Below, piece by piece: positions 1-8,397 of a stretch of 64,000 bases of DNA. The stretch covers positions 1-64,000 of the forward strand of contig NZ_JAFMPW010000011.1 of the NCBI RefSeq assembly GCF_026126425.1, in the 5' to 3' direction. A program made the translations under genes and the position numbers. Numbering within the stretch: the stretch's first letter is position 1; every line of letters starts with the position of its first letter. The notes beneath the pieces were generated by a model. That model had not been told where the DNA came from and ran no database searches. It saw nothing but the letters and a program-made list of their open reading frames with translations. The DNA comes from Muriicola sp. Z0-33 (GTDB lineage: Bacteria; Bacteroidota; Bacteroidia; Flavobacteriales; Flavobacteriaceae).

Positions 1-64
1 TAATATCTTGAACGTTGATCACTAAAAAGAATATATACAAACATAATCCTTATTAGTTGGGGTG

Positions 65-227
65 GTCACGCCTCTGGCGTGACGACCTCCGCGTCACAGG
101 CCGGCTTAGACCTGCCACGCTCTAAGCGTGGTACACCACGAGTGGTGTATATCCCACTATTTCAAGTGCCAAATTCCAAAATTATTGGAAATTTAAAATG
201 CCCTCCGTCGCTAACGCTATGGAGGGC
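65..227. repeat. Cluster of perfect hairpins downstream of tRNA-Ser
   Basis: Four perfect inverted repeats lie within about 160 bp: 65-72/76-83 (8 bp, loop TCT), 115-121/125-131 (7 bp, loop CTA), 132-139/142-149 (8 bp, loop GA) and 200-206/221-227 (GCCCTCC/GGAGGGC, 14-nt loop). A fifth, weaker one is TTCCAA/TTGGAA at 74-79 and 85-90 of the second hundred (174-179/185-190). The last hairpin sits directly after the tRNA 3' end on the minus strand and could terminate the tRNA transcript. The other three have no T-run and look like REP-type intergenic palindromes. No open reading frame of note overlaps them. Confidence 0.7.
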
Positions 228-229
228 GA

Positions 230-316
230 TGGCGGAGAGACCGGGACTCGAACCCGGGCGACACTTACGCGTCGACAGATTAGCAATCTGCTCCGTTACC
301 ACTCCGGCACCTCTCC
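230..316 (-). tRNA. tRNA-Ser (anticodon GCT)
   Basis: The minus strand folds as a type II tRNA. The acceptor stem is GGAGAGG paired with TCTCTCC, followed by discriminator G and an encoded CCA (230-232). The anticodon arm CAGATTGCTAATCTG gives anticodon GCT (reads AGC/AGU), there is a long variable arm, and the T arm is CCGGG-TTCGAGT-CCCGG. Length is 87 nt including CCA. A consensus flavobacterial promoter lies about 35 nt upstream (356-386). Confidence 0.97.
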
Positions 317-355
317 TGAAATATTTTCAAAGAACAGCATTGTAAAATGCGGTTG

Positions 356-386
356 CAAATGTAATTCTATCTATGTTGTGAAGCAA
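356..386 (-). promoter_or_regulatory. Promoter of tRNA-Ser
   Basis: Read on the minus strand there is TTG (386-384), a 20-nt spacer and TACATTTG (363-356). This matches the Bacteroidota housekeeping consensus TTTG-N19-21-TAnnTTTG. It predicts a start near 349, about 33 nt before the mature tRNA 5' end at 316. Confidence 0.75.
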
Positions 387-492
387 CTTTTTTAATAATT
401 ATTTGACACAAATATACTATAAGCTTAAAGTCATAAAAACTTTAAAAATAAATGTACATATGAACTATTTATCCTCCCGTGAGACAAATTCC

Positions 493-2859
493 CTATAGGG
501 TGATTACGGTTTCTACATTCGCTTTTTTTCCGCTTGGGTTAACACCCTTTATCCCTAAACGCAGTTTATTATACGTTTCCGGTACCGATAACTTAATTCT
601 GGCTCTACCCTCAACATCTGTAGTTATATTCGGATTCCAGTACAAGGTAGCTTCGCTATTTTTTAAAGTCCGTAAAGTAGGTCGCACCTCTTCATTATAG
701 GAACCAAAATCAATGGAATTGTGATATCCATTATACGTTAATTGGGTATGTTTTCTACTGAAATATGCCTCGTCCGAACCACTTCTGGTGTATATCAAAA
801 TAACCGCGCCCGCAGCTCTTGAACCATAGGCCGCAGCAGCAGGTCCTATTAGAATTTCTATCCGCTCTATATCCACATAAGGCACTATACTTATGATATC
901 TCTTAAAGAATTCGTCTGTTCTATAGGAAATCCATCTATTACCCAGAGTATTGGGCCCATACCGGCTGCTCTTGGCAGAACCAGCCTTGGATTCAACCCC
1001 CCCAGATCTGCTACATTAAATCCTGGAACATTTAAAAACATTTCTTCCAGAGTTTTTGGACGCTCACTGTCCTGTAATATCTTTCTGGTTGGTTCTATTC
1101 CATATTGAGAAGGACTAAATTCTTTTTCAGATTTGTCTGCAACTAAAATAATCTCATCCAGATTAACAAGGCCCTCTTCATCTTCAGCCAGGAAATCTGC
1201 AGCTGATTTTCTGGCAACAGTTATATCCTTCGCCATGCTTTTTGCATTTTTACTATGAACATTCTTCTTTATTTCTGCTAATGGCGGAGTTTCATTTTCA
1301 TAGGGAACCACCTTTACCAATTTTTCTTTTGTATTTTCCCCTGCAGTTCTAAAAACAGCCTTTGCTTCTCCTTCAAAATCCATATCGGATAGTTTAAAGA
1401 GTCCGTCAGAATTGGTAGTTACCTCCTTGGCAATAGCATTATCCTCGGGCATTATGATCACCTGAATTTTGGTATTTGTCAATAATCTTCCATTTAAATC
1501 ATACGCCTGTCCGTAAAAGTCCAACCCTTTCTGAAAGTTGTATTTAATTTTTCCCTTAGATTGTTTTGCATCTTGATTGGACAATTCATCCAACGATTTC
1601 GAACTGAGTAACTTTAAATCTCCTGAATATCGCTGATTTCTTAAATTGCCGTTCCCCTCCCCACTAAGCCATACATCTATTAGGTGTTCTTCACTCTCAA
1701 CAAGGCCACTCAGACTAACAGACAAAGAGGTTTGTACCGGTCTGCCTTCTTCATCTGTCACCACCACTTCAAAAGTAGATGCATTATCTATTCCGTCAGA
1801 TGGTTTTATATTTTGTACGGCTATACTATACTCGTCTTTCTCAATACTTATAGGTCTTTGTGCCCATACGTTGTCTGCCTCGTCCACTAAAATGATGTCT
1901 ATCACTCCCCGGGGAAGATCAGTTTTGGAGATCTCTATCTGCGAACTGATATTATCATTAAATTCGATCCTGGTTTCAAAAAAAGTAGCATTATCAGAAA
2001 CACCCTTCAGTATCATAGGTTTGCCTATACGTTCGGGTGAGGATGCTATCCTGACAAACGCCTTGTCAATTGCAAGGTTATTAATTTGTAAAGTATATCC
2101 GATATCCTGCACAACAGGTAATTGAAATAGAATTTGCTCTTTCTGGCTGATAGCATATGAAGTTCCTTTTTTTGGTGTGAAAATTGTGGTTCCGGCCCGT
2201 CCGTAACTTGTTACAGAAGCAACCACATTTCCTTTTTCATCTACAATTTGTGATCCGTCCAGATCACCATCATCAGATGCTATTACCACTTTATTCACTA
2301 AACCTGCAACCAGATTACCCCCTTCGGGAAAGGCACTAACCTTAGAGGGCATCTCACTTTTAATTTTGGCAATATCCTTGATTTTTCCAATTTGCAACTT
2401 CTTAGTCACCAAATGTTTAGCATCATAATTAAGCATCCACCGGGTATAGGCCCTGAAAAAATAATTCCCTCCTTTTAACCTTTTGGGAATCTGCATTGAA
2501 CCATCAGCAGTACCATCTGTAATTTTGTGATACTGACGCTTTACAAGGTTTCCTGTCTCATCTAATAATTCGATCTTCAAAACGCTACTGGCACTTCCTC
2601 TAAGTTGCTCTGGTCCTGTAAACAGATAGGCCTTGAAAAAAACATAATCGGTGGGTTGTACTTTGGTCTTGTCAAGATGAAGATCAATATGTTCTCGCCA
2701 TTGGAACAAAGAATCCGCAATTTGATTATTCTGCATGGCGGTTAATTCGCCATATTCCAAATCATAAAACGAGTCGACTTGGTTACTATTACGTTGCGCT
2801 GTTAGGGCGCTTACAAATAGGGAGACCATTACAAGAGAAAGTAGAAGTGTTTTTTTCAT
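493..2859 (-). CDS. Secreted MG2-like protein with TonB-type plug domain, no barrel
   Basis: 788 aa with a signal peptide (MKKTLLLSLVMVSLFVSALTAQ, cleavage near 21). The N-terminal half looks like macroglobulin-type beta domains (the segment around 55-75 has HLDKTKVQPTDYVFFKAYL). A carboxypeptidase-regulatory-like domain lies around 450-510. Residues about 570-695 are a TonB-receptor plug domain with WVIDGFP, IERIEIL and YGSRAAGAVILIYTR. Only about 90 residues follow the plug, so there is no 22-strand barrel. Such plug-only proteins are a known Bacteroidota type of unclear role, perhaps surface assembly or peptide handling. It lies 70 nt downstream of the 7TM-HD gene on the same strand and may be cotranscribed. 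Exact function is unknown. Confidence 0.8.
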   Translation of the reverse strand: MKKTLLLSLVMVSLFVSALTAQRNSNQVDSFYDLEYGELTAMQNNQIADSLFQWREHIDLHLDKTKVQPTDYVFFKAYLFTGPEQLRGSASSVLKIELLDETGNLVKRQYHKITDGTADGSMQIPKRLKGGNYFFRAYTRWMLNYDAKHLVTKKLQIGKIKDIAKIKSEMPSKVSAFPEGGNLVAGLVNKVVIASDDGDLDGSQIVDEKGNVVASVTSYGRAGTTIFTPKKGTSYAISQKEQILFQLPVVQDIGYTLQINNLAIDKAFVRIASSPERIGKPMILKGVSDNATFFETRIEFNDNISSQIEISKTDLPRGVIDIILVDEADNVWAQRPISIEKDEYSIAVQNIKPSDGIDNASTFEVVVTDEEGRPVQTSLSVSLSGLVESEEHLIDVWLSGEGNGNLRNQRYSGDLKLLSSKSLDELSNQDAKQSKGKIKYNFQKGLDFYGQAYDLNGRLLTNTKIQVIIMPEDNAIAKEVTTNSDGLFKLSDMDFEGEAKAVFRTAGENTKEKLVKVVPYENETPPLAEIKKNVHSKNAKSMAKDITVARKSAADFLAEDEEGLVNLDEIILVADKSEKEFSPSQYGIEPTRKILQDSERPKTLEEMFLNVPGFNVADLGGLNPRLVLPRAAGMGPILWVIDGFPIEQTNSLRDIISIVPYVDIERIEILIGPAAAAYGSRAAGAVILIYTRSGSDEAYFSRKHTQLTYNGYHNSIDFGSYNEEVRPTLRTLKNSEATLYWNPNITTDVEGRARIKLSVPETYNKLRLGIKGVNPSGKKANVETVITL

Positions 2860-2929
2860 ATCAACTACTATTTGATTATTGAAATATCACATCAAAAATT
2901 GTTCCGTAAACAGGCTGAAAATAAAATCA

Positions 2930-4978
2930 CTATTCCGGGTACTCTATCCTAAGGTGATAGATATTGGTAAGTTTCTGCTTTAATACTTTTTTTACAGATT
3001 CGATCTCTTTAAATGTAATATCCGAATTTAAGAATTGATTGGCCTCCATTTGCCCGGCTACAATTTTATCAACAAACTGGTTTATTATTTGGAAAGTAGG
3101 GTTGGTTAAACTCTTGGATGCCGCTTCCACAGCATCTGCCATCATTAAAATAGCAGTTTCCCTCGAAAAAGGAATCGGCCCGGGATACCTGAAATCCTTT
3201 TCATCTACATTTTCTTCTTTTTCCAGTTGCTTTTTATAGAAATAATACACAAAAGTGGTACCATGATGCACCCGAATAAAATCTATAACCCGGTCTGGTA
3301 AATTGTTTCTACGAGCAATTTCTATCCCATCAATCACATGATTAATAATAATTGTAGCACTGTTTCTGGGCGAAAGCTCGTTATGAGGATTTACACTGGT
3401 AATCTGGTTTTCGGTAAAGTACATGGGGTTATTCATTTTACCGATATCGTGGTACAATGCCCCTACCCTGATCAGCAAAGCATTGGCGCCTATTTCATTT
3501 GCTGCAGCTTCGGCCAGATTGGCCACCTGCAAGGAATGATGAAAGGTTCCCGGGGCTTTATTTGAAAGCTCTTTAAGGAGTTTGGAATTGGTATCCGATA
3601 ATTCTAGCAGGGATACATCGGAAACCATTCCGAAAATCTTTTCATATATATAGATCAGTGGCTGGGCAAAAAGGGTGATCATACCATTTAAAAAGAAAAA
3701 CCCGAAAGTAAACCAATGTACATTATCCAGATTGCCCTCATGAATAATGTGGAAAGCAAAATAACCAATGATGTATATAAGGGTAATCTGCCCCACTGAA
3801 AGAAACAGGTTTGCCCTCTTATATAATTCGGATACAGTAAGTATGGTGACTATCCCTGCAATGATCTGCAAGAAGATATACTCAAAGCTATTGGGTACCA
3901 CAAAACCAAGGATCAGTACGGTAAGTACATGGACAAAAAGACCCAGTCTTGCATCAAAAAAGGTTTTTAAAATTAATGGCAAAATACAGAGCGGCACTAC
4001 AAAAACATAGACAGGGTTGTATTTCACCACCATGGTAGTGATAAATACCATGTTTAAAATATTAAAGAAAATGAAGGTTACTTTAACATTGTTCCGATAA
4101 ATTTCCGAGCGGTACTTTTTTAAGAAAAGTAAGAGCATCATAAGCACCAGCGCTACCAATATGGTATACCCGAACAGAATAAAGTAATAGTTGTTCTCGG
4201 TCCAGAGTTCTGATTCGTACTCGGCTTTAAGAGAATTTAAAATGACAAGGTTACTGGCTTCAACCACCTCCCCCTTGGCAATTATCAGTTTGCCTTCATC
4301 CACATTACCACGAGTAACAGAAATCTTGGACAATTCGTCCTCTAACTCCTTTTTGGAAAGTACCGCATCATAACTTACGTTGGGTTTTATGATCTCAAAG
4401 AATAGCTGATTGTAATTAGCTTCAAAACTCTGCAGTCGTTGTTCCCTTAAAGATTCGGAAACAAAATCCGAAATATCCGCAAGCCTGAAAACATCATCGG
4501 TGCGTATTCTGCTGGCCTCATTGTTTTTAAGGAGGTAGAGTGTTTCAGCCCCTTCTATACGCTCTCCTTTGTCTAATATGCCGTATTCGTAAATTTTATT
4601 CAGCAGTTCACGCCCAGCATTTTTCAGGGTATTCAGCTGACCCCTGTTGAAATTTTCAGAAGTAAAGACATTGGGAAAGCGCTCATCATAGCTTCTGAAA
4701 ACCTCAGCAGCTGCAATCTCATCATAGTAATAATAATCTATCTGATTCTTTTCAACTTCCTGTTGTTCCGCAGCAATCTCATCGGCCGATTTTTTAATCG
4801 AAAAATCAAAAGGAGCATATAAGTTAGTGTACTGCCAGGGTTTCCCTTTTTGAAATTCGTATTTAAACTGGCCTCCCTTGGGAAAGAAAAAAACAATACA
4901 CCCCACAGACACGATATAAAGGAAATACTTGTATACAAGCGACTGTTTTCTGTAAACGGTATCCAAGGTTTTTCCCAT
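2930..4978 (-). CDS. 7TM-HD family phosphohydrolase (PgpH-like, probable c-di-AMP phosphodiesterase)
   Basis: 682 aa. Order of parts: one N-terminal membrane segment (about 17-34), an extracytoplasmic 7TMR-HDED-type domain (about 50-255), a block of seven membrane helices (about 260-470), and a cytoplasmic HD domain (about 475-680). The HD domain shows FHHSLQVANLAE, the metal-binding GALYHDIGKM, HVIDGIEIAR and later RVHHGT. This layout is that of Listeria PgpH, which hydrolyses cyclic di-AMP; that substrate is inferred from the family. It is divergently oriented from the thiolase gene, with a -7 promoter element at 4998-5005. Confidence 0.88.
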   Translation of the reverse strand: MGKTLDTVYRKQSLVYKYFLYIVSVGCIVFFFPKGGQFKYEFQKGKPWQYTNLYAPFDFSIKKSADEIAAEQQEVEKNQIDYYYYDEIAAAEVFRSYDERFPNVFTSENFNRGQLNTLKNAGRELLNKIYEYGILDKGERIEGAETLYLLKNNEASRIRTDDVFRLADISDFVSESLREQRLQSFEANYNQLFFEIIKPNVSYDAVLSKKELEDELSKISVTRGNVDEGKLIIAKGEVVEASNLVILNSLKAEYESELWTENNYYFILFGYTILVALVLMMLLLFLKKYRSEIYRNNVKVTFIFFNILNMVFITTMVVKYNPVYVFVVPLCILPLILKTFFDARLGLFVHVLTVLILGFVVPNSFEYIFLQIIAGIVTILTVSELYKRANLFLSVGQITLIYIIGYFAFHIIHEGNLDNVHWFTFGFFFLNGMITLFAQPLIYIYEKIFGMVSDVSLLELSDTNSKLLKELSNKAPGTFHHSLQVANLAEAAANEIGANALLIRVGALYHDIGKMNNPMYFTENQITSVNPHNELSPRNSATIIINHVIDGIEIARRNNLPDRVIDFIRVHHGTTFVYYFYKKQLEKEENVDEKDFRYPGPIPFSRETAILMMADAVEAASKSLTNPTFQIINQFVDKIVAGQMEANQFLNSDITFKEIESVKKVLKQKLTNIYHLRIEYPE

Positions 4979-4997
4979 AGGGTAAAGTATCAGTCTT

Positions 4998-5005
4998 CAA
5001 AAATA
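4998..5005 (-). promoter_or_regulatory. -7 promoter element for the 7TM-HD gene
   Basis: On the minus strand this reads TATTTTTG, a match to TAnnTTTG. Transcription would begin near 4991, about 13 nt before the start codon. No clear -33 TTTG is visible at the expected distance, so this is a partial promoter call. Confidence 0.45.
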
Positions 5006-5095
5006 GAAAAATATAATCTTAACCCGGTCTTTTGGTGGCATTACATCTTTCATTGCACATTAATTTCTTAATTTCGCGTCATAATAAATTTCAAA

Positions 5096-6274
5096 ATGAA
5101 AGAGGTAGTTATTGTATCTGTTGCCAGGACTCCAATTGGAAGTTTTATGGGAGGTTTATCTTCTATACCCGCACCTAAATTGGGGGCTATAGCTATTAAG
5201 GGAGCCCTGGAAAAAATTAATCTTAAACCAGAGGCTGTTGAGGAAGTACTGATGGGCCATGTTGTTCAGGCAGGTACCGGGCAGGCCCCAGCCAGACAAG
5301 CAGCAATATATGCAGGTATTCCTGATACTGTTCCCTGTACAACCGTAAATAAGGTGTGTGCCTCAGGGATGAAGACAGTGATGTTAGCTGCCCAATCTAT
5401 AGCACTGGGCCATACAGAAATAGTGGTTGCAGGAGGCATGGAAAATATGAGTATGATACCGCATTATATTCATTTGAGAAACGGGCAGAAATTTGGGCCC
5501 GCCAGCCTGACCGATGGGATGCAAAAAGACGGATTAGTAGATGTTTATGACCAGAATGCCATGGGCGTTTGTGCGGATGCCTGCGCTGTTGAACACAATT
5601 TCAGCAGAGAAGATCAGGACAATTTTGCCATACAGTCCTATCAAAGATCGGCCGCAGCATGGGAAGCAGGTAAGTTTGCACAGGAAGTAGTGCCGGTAGA
5701 AGTGCCACAGAGACGCGGAGAAGCTGTTTTGGTCAGTGAGGACGAAGAATTCAAGAATGTACGGATGGACAAGATTCCGGCTTTAAGACCGGCATTCACA
5801 AAAGAGGGTACCGTTACAGCTGCCAATGCATCTACTATTAATGATGGGGCTGCAGCTTTGGTTTTAATGAGTGCAGAAAAGGCAAATGCTATGGGCCTTA
5901 AACCCCTGGCCAAAATCAGCAGTTTTGCAGATGCGGCTCAGGAACCAAAATGGTTTACGACGGCTCCTGCAAAGGCGCTGCCAAAGGCATTGGATAATGC
6001 AGGGATTACCATAGACGAGGTAGACTTCTTTGAATTTAACGAGGCATTTGCGGTAGTTGGCCTTGCCAATATGAAGCTCCTGGGTTTACAGGATAAAAAT
6101 GTTAATGTTAACGGCGGAGCAGTTTCCCTGGGCCATCCTCTTGGCTGTTCAGGGGCCCGAATCCTCATTACCCTATTAAGCGTATTGGAGCAAAATAATG
6201 CCAAAATTGGTGCTGCTGCAATTTGTAATGGAGGTGGAGGAGCATCGGCCATGGTAATAGAACGCAATTCATAA
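5096..6274 (+). CDS. Acetyl-CoA C-acetyltransferase (thiolase)
   Basis: 392 aa, full length for a biosynthetic-type thiolase. It condenses two acetyl-CoA to acetoacetyl-CoA, or cleaves 3-ketoacyl-CoA, in the cytoplasm. The nucleophilic cysteine is C88 in TTVNKVCASGMK. The second catalytic pair is H347 in GGAVSLGHPLGCSG and C377 in the C-terminal ICNGGGGAS. NEAFA is the fourth family motif. It is followed after 19 nt by the NlpC/P60 gene, probably one transcript. Which direction predominates (ketone/leucine catabolism or synthesis) cannot be told from context. No consensus promoter is evident; TAATTTCG at 5069-5076 is a one-mismatch candidate. Confidence 0.93.
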   Translation: MKEVVIVSVARTPIGSFMGGLSSIPAPKLGAIAIKGALEKINLKPEAVEEVLMGHVVQAGTGQAPARQAAIYAGIPDTVPCTTVNKVCASGMKTVMLAAQSIALGHTEIVVAGGMENMSMIPHYIHLRNGQKFGPASLTDGMQKDGLVDVYDQNAMGVCADACAVEHNFSREDQDNFAIQSYQRSAAAWEAGKFAQEVVPVEVPQRRGEAVLVSEDEEFKNVRMDKIPALRPAFTKEGTVTAANASTINDGAAALVLMSAEKANAMGLKPLAKISSFADAAQEPKWFTTAPAKALPKALDNAGITIDEVDFFEFNEAFAVVGLANMKLLGLQDKNVNVNGGAVSLGHPLGCSGARILITLLSVLEQNNAKIGAAAICNGGGGASAMVIERNS

Positions 6275-6293
6275 ATGTCAGCTGAACAACAGT

Positions 6294-7046
6294 ATGCATT
6301 ACGGAATTTGTAAGCTTAGTATTGTACCTGTCAGAGATCTTGCCGATGACGCAAGTGAAATGACTACCCAACTGCTCTACGGAGATCATTTTAAGATCCT
6401 TGAACAACGTAAGAAATGGAGCAAGATCAGGGTTGCCTATGACAAATGTGAAGGCTGGATCTGCAATAAACAGGCATTAACTATTCCGGAAGAAGCATAC
6501 AAAAAAATAGAAGCTTCAAAAAAATCAAAATTTACAACAGATTTAGTTGGATATATCAGTTGCGAGAACGGAGTGCTCCTTCCAATAGTCATAGGAAGTT
6601 CTATATTAGAACCCCCTTTACTGCCACATACATTTGAAGGGAATTTCAACGAGAAGATCACCAGTAAGTCCGAACTCATAAATACAGCCCTACTCTACCT
6701 GAATGCCCCATATCTTTGGGGAGGAAAAACTCCATTTGGCATAGATTGTTCCGGATTTACCCAGATGGTCTATAAGATCAATGGCTTTTTTTTAAAGCGG
6801 AATGCATCGGAGCAAGCCACCCAGGGAGAAGCTCTGAGTTTTATTGAGGAAAGTGAAGCAGGAGACCTAGCTTTCTTCGACAATTCGGACGGTGAAATAG
6901 ATCATGTCGGTATTATAATGAAAAACAACTACATCATTCATGCTCATGGAAAGGTACGGATAGATAGGTTAGACCACACGGGTATTTTTAACACAGAAGA
7001 GAAAAACTATACCCATAAACTACGGGTAATAAAAAAGATCATATAA
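6294..7046 (+). CDS. NlpC/P60 family (C40) cell-wall peptidase with SH3-like N-terminus
   Basis: 250 aa. Residues 1-60 form a bacterial SH3-like domain (GICKLSIVPVRDLADDASE, then KWSKIRVAYDKCEGWI). The catalytic domain is about 125-250 with C152 in GIDCSGFTQ, H204 in IDHVGI and a third polar residue in IIHAHG (216-218). The family cleaves gamma-D-glutamyl-meso-DAP or similar peptidoglycan bonds. No signal peptide is visible, so it may be cytoplasmic (peptide recycling, as for YkfC-type enzymes) or exported by another route. The gene follows the thiolase by 19 nt and ends at a strong bidirectional terminator. Confidence 0.9.
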   Translation: MHYGICKLSIVPVRDLADDASEMTTQLLYGDHFKILEQRKKWSKIRVAYDKCEGWICNKQALTIPEEAYKKIEASKKSKFTTDLVGYISCENGVLLPIVIGSSILEPPLLPHTFEGNFNEKITSKSELINTALLYLNAPYLWGGKTPFGIDCSGFTQMVYKINGFFLKRNASEQATQGEALSFIEESEAGDLAFFDNSDGEIDHVGIIMKNNYIIHAHGKVRIDRLDHTGIFNTEEKNYTHKLRVIKKII

Positions 7047-7088
7047 AAAAACGCCCCCTGAACCAATAGGTCCGGAGGGCGTTTTTTA
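7045..7088. terminator. Bidirectional terminator between NlpC/P60 and TPR genes
   Basis: AAAAAACGCCC at 7046-7056 pairs with GGGCGTTTTTT at 7077-7087. An upper stem is formed by ACC/GGT and CC/GG around an AATA loop. The A-run on one side and T-run on the other let it serve both convergent genes. Confidence 0.85.
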
Positions 7089-7103
7089 TGTGGTGTTAGT
7101 CAA

Positions 7104-8366
7104 CTACTCTCCTAACAACTTCTTAATCCTCATAAAGTTATCATTGTCGCCCAGGGCGCCATAAATATTCTTTAATTGTGTCAGGATTCCCTGATTGTCA
7201 GGATTTCCTTTTAGAGCATCTTCCAATATTTTTGCGCCTACAACAAAAAGGTCATCCTTCTTTTGTTTAAGCTCATCGTACCTGGCAATATCTGCTCTGG
7301 AATTTCCAAGACTATTCATTTCATCTATTAAACCATTCCCCTCATTTACATAGGTAGTAGAAAGGTTTAGAGTAGCATTGACATAACCAGGGTCTATTTC
7401 AAGTGCTTTTTTGTAAGACGCCCTGGCATCTTCAATATTATTTTGCTCCATATTAATTACACCAATATTATAGTGCAAATCCGGGTTATCTGGTGCTACC
7501 GAAGCTGCTTCGGCCATTAGAACCTTAAACTTATCCTTATCACCTAACTTGTAGTATAGATTGGCCTCATTTAAAATAAGGTTCACGTCATCAGGGTTAC
7601 TGGCTCTGGCATCTGTAAAAGCAGCTTTTGCCTTATCGTCCTGTCCTAATTGAGAATAGATCAAGGCCATGTTCTTTACAATCTCCGCCTTCTTGGAAGG
7701 AGTCTTCTCATCAATTGGGTCTTTGTAAGTGCCAGACTTTACCATAAGGTCTCTCTGGTTCTTATCCATTATTTCAACTTGTCCAGACTCTGCATTGGTA
7801 GCCTTATATACCATCCCACTACCGTCATATCCTACCTCTTTCAATTCATTGTAATAGGTAAGTGCTTCTTCATAATGCCCTCCATTAACAGCACTGCTCG
7901 CCGCGTAATACAGATAAGAAGTATCTCTTGGGCTTAATGTATAACTCAGGTATAATTTCTCTGCTGCTTCTTTGAACCTCTTTTCACTATTGTCATCTAC
8001 GGCGGCATTTACCAAATCTGCAGTGATAGCTGCAATGCGTTGATTGGTTTCATCTGTGTATTTGGCTTTACCGCTTTTTTCTTCAACTTCTTTTACTTTT
8101 TTAAACGACTCAATTGCCGTGTCAAAAGCTGAAGCATCTCCCTTGCTTGCCAGATCTGCATACGCCTTTCCTCTTAAAAAATAATACTGTGCCTGTGTCT
8201 TATCGTCAGCACCACTTATCATCCCTGAAACTGCATCAAGTGAGGTTTTAGCTGCCATAGAGTCCCCATCTTTCATCGCCTTATCAGCTGCTTTTAATTC
8301 AGCTTTTTGCGAAAATCCGACCAGGGTAAAGGCCATGGCCGCAAGTAATAAAATTTTAGTTTTCAT
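7104..8366 (-). CDS. Exported tetratricopeptide-repeat protein
   Basis: 420 aa with a signal peptide (MKTKILLLAAMAFTLVGFSQ). The rest is mostly helical with TPR-like units: around 60-75 (AQYYFLRGKAYADLA), 130-180 (AAEKLYLSYTLSPRDTSYLY), 230-300 (MALIYSQLGQDDKAKAAFTD, then NLYYKLGDKDKFKVLMAEA), and the clearest at about 298-330 (LHYNIGVINMEQNNIEDARA). It is probably periplasmic and mediates protein interactions. It lies 31 nt downstream of gyrA on the same strand, an arrangement I believe is common in flavobacteria. No enzymatic motif is visible. Confidence 0.85.
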   Translation of the reverse strand: MKTKILLLAAMAFTLVGFSQKAELKAADKAMKDGDSMAAKTSLDAVSGMISGADDKTQAQYYFLRGKAYADLASKGDASAFDTAIESFKKVKEVEEKSGKAKYTDETNQRIAAITADLVNAAVDDNSEKRFKEAAEKLYLSYTLSPRDTSYLYYAASSAVNGGHYEEALTYYNELKEVGYDGSGMVYKATNAESGQVEIMDKNQRDLMVKSGTYKDPIDEKTPSKKAEIVKNMALIYSQLGQDDKAKAAFTDARASNPDDVNLILNEANLYYKLGDKDKFKVLMAEAASVAPDNPDLHYNIGVINMEQNNIEDARASYKKALEIDPGYVNATLNLSTTYVNEGNGLIDEMNSLGNSRADIARYDELKQKKDDLFVVGAKILEDALKGNPDNQGILTQLKNIYGALGDNDNFMRIKKLLGE

Positions 8367-8397
8367 ATTAAAAAAATTGAGTATTAGTGTTTATTAT

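Noticed and set aside
65-227. CRISPR-like array
   Set aside because: The hairpins differ from each other and there are no equal repeats with regular spacers.
79-395. Short plus-strand frames across the hairpins and the tRNA
   Set aside because: They lie over the antisense of tRNA-Ser and palindromes; no coding signal.
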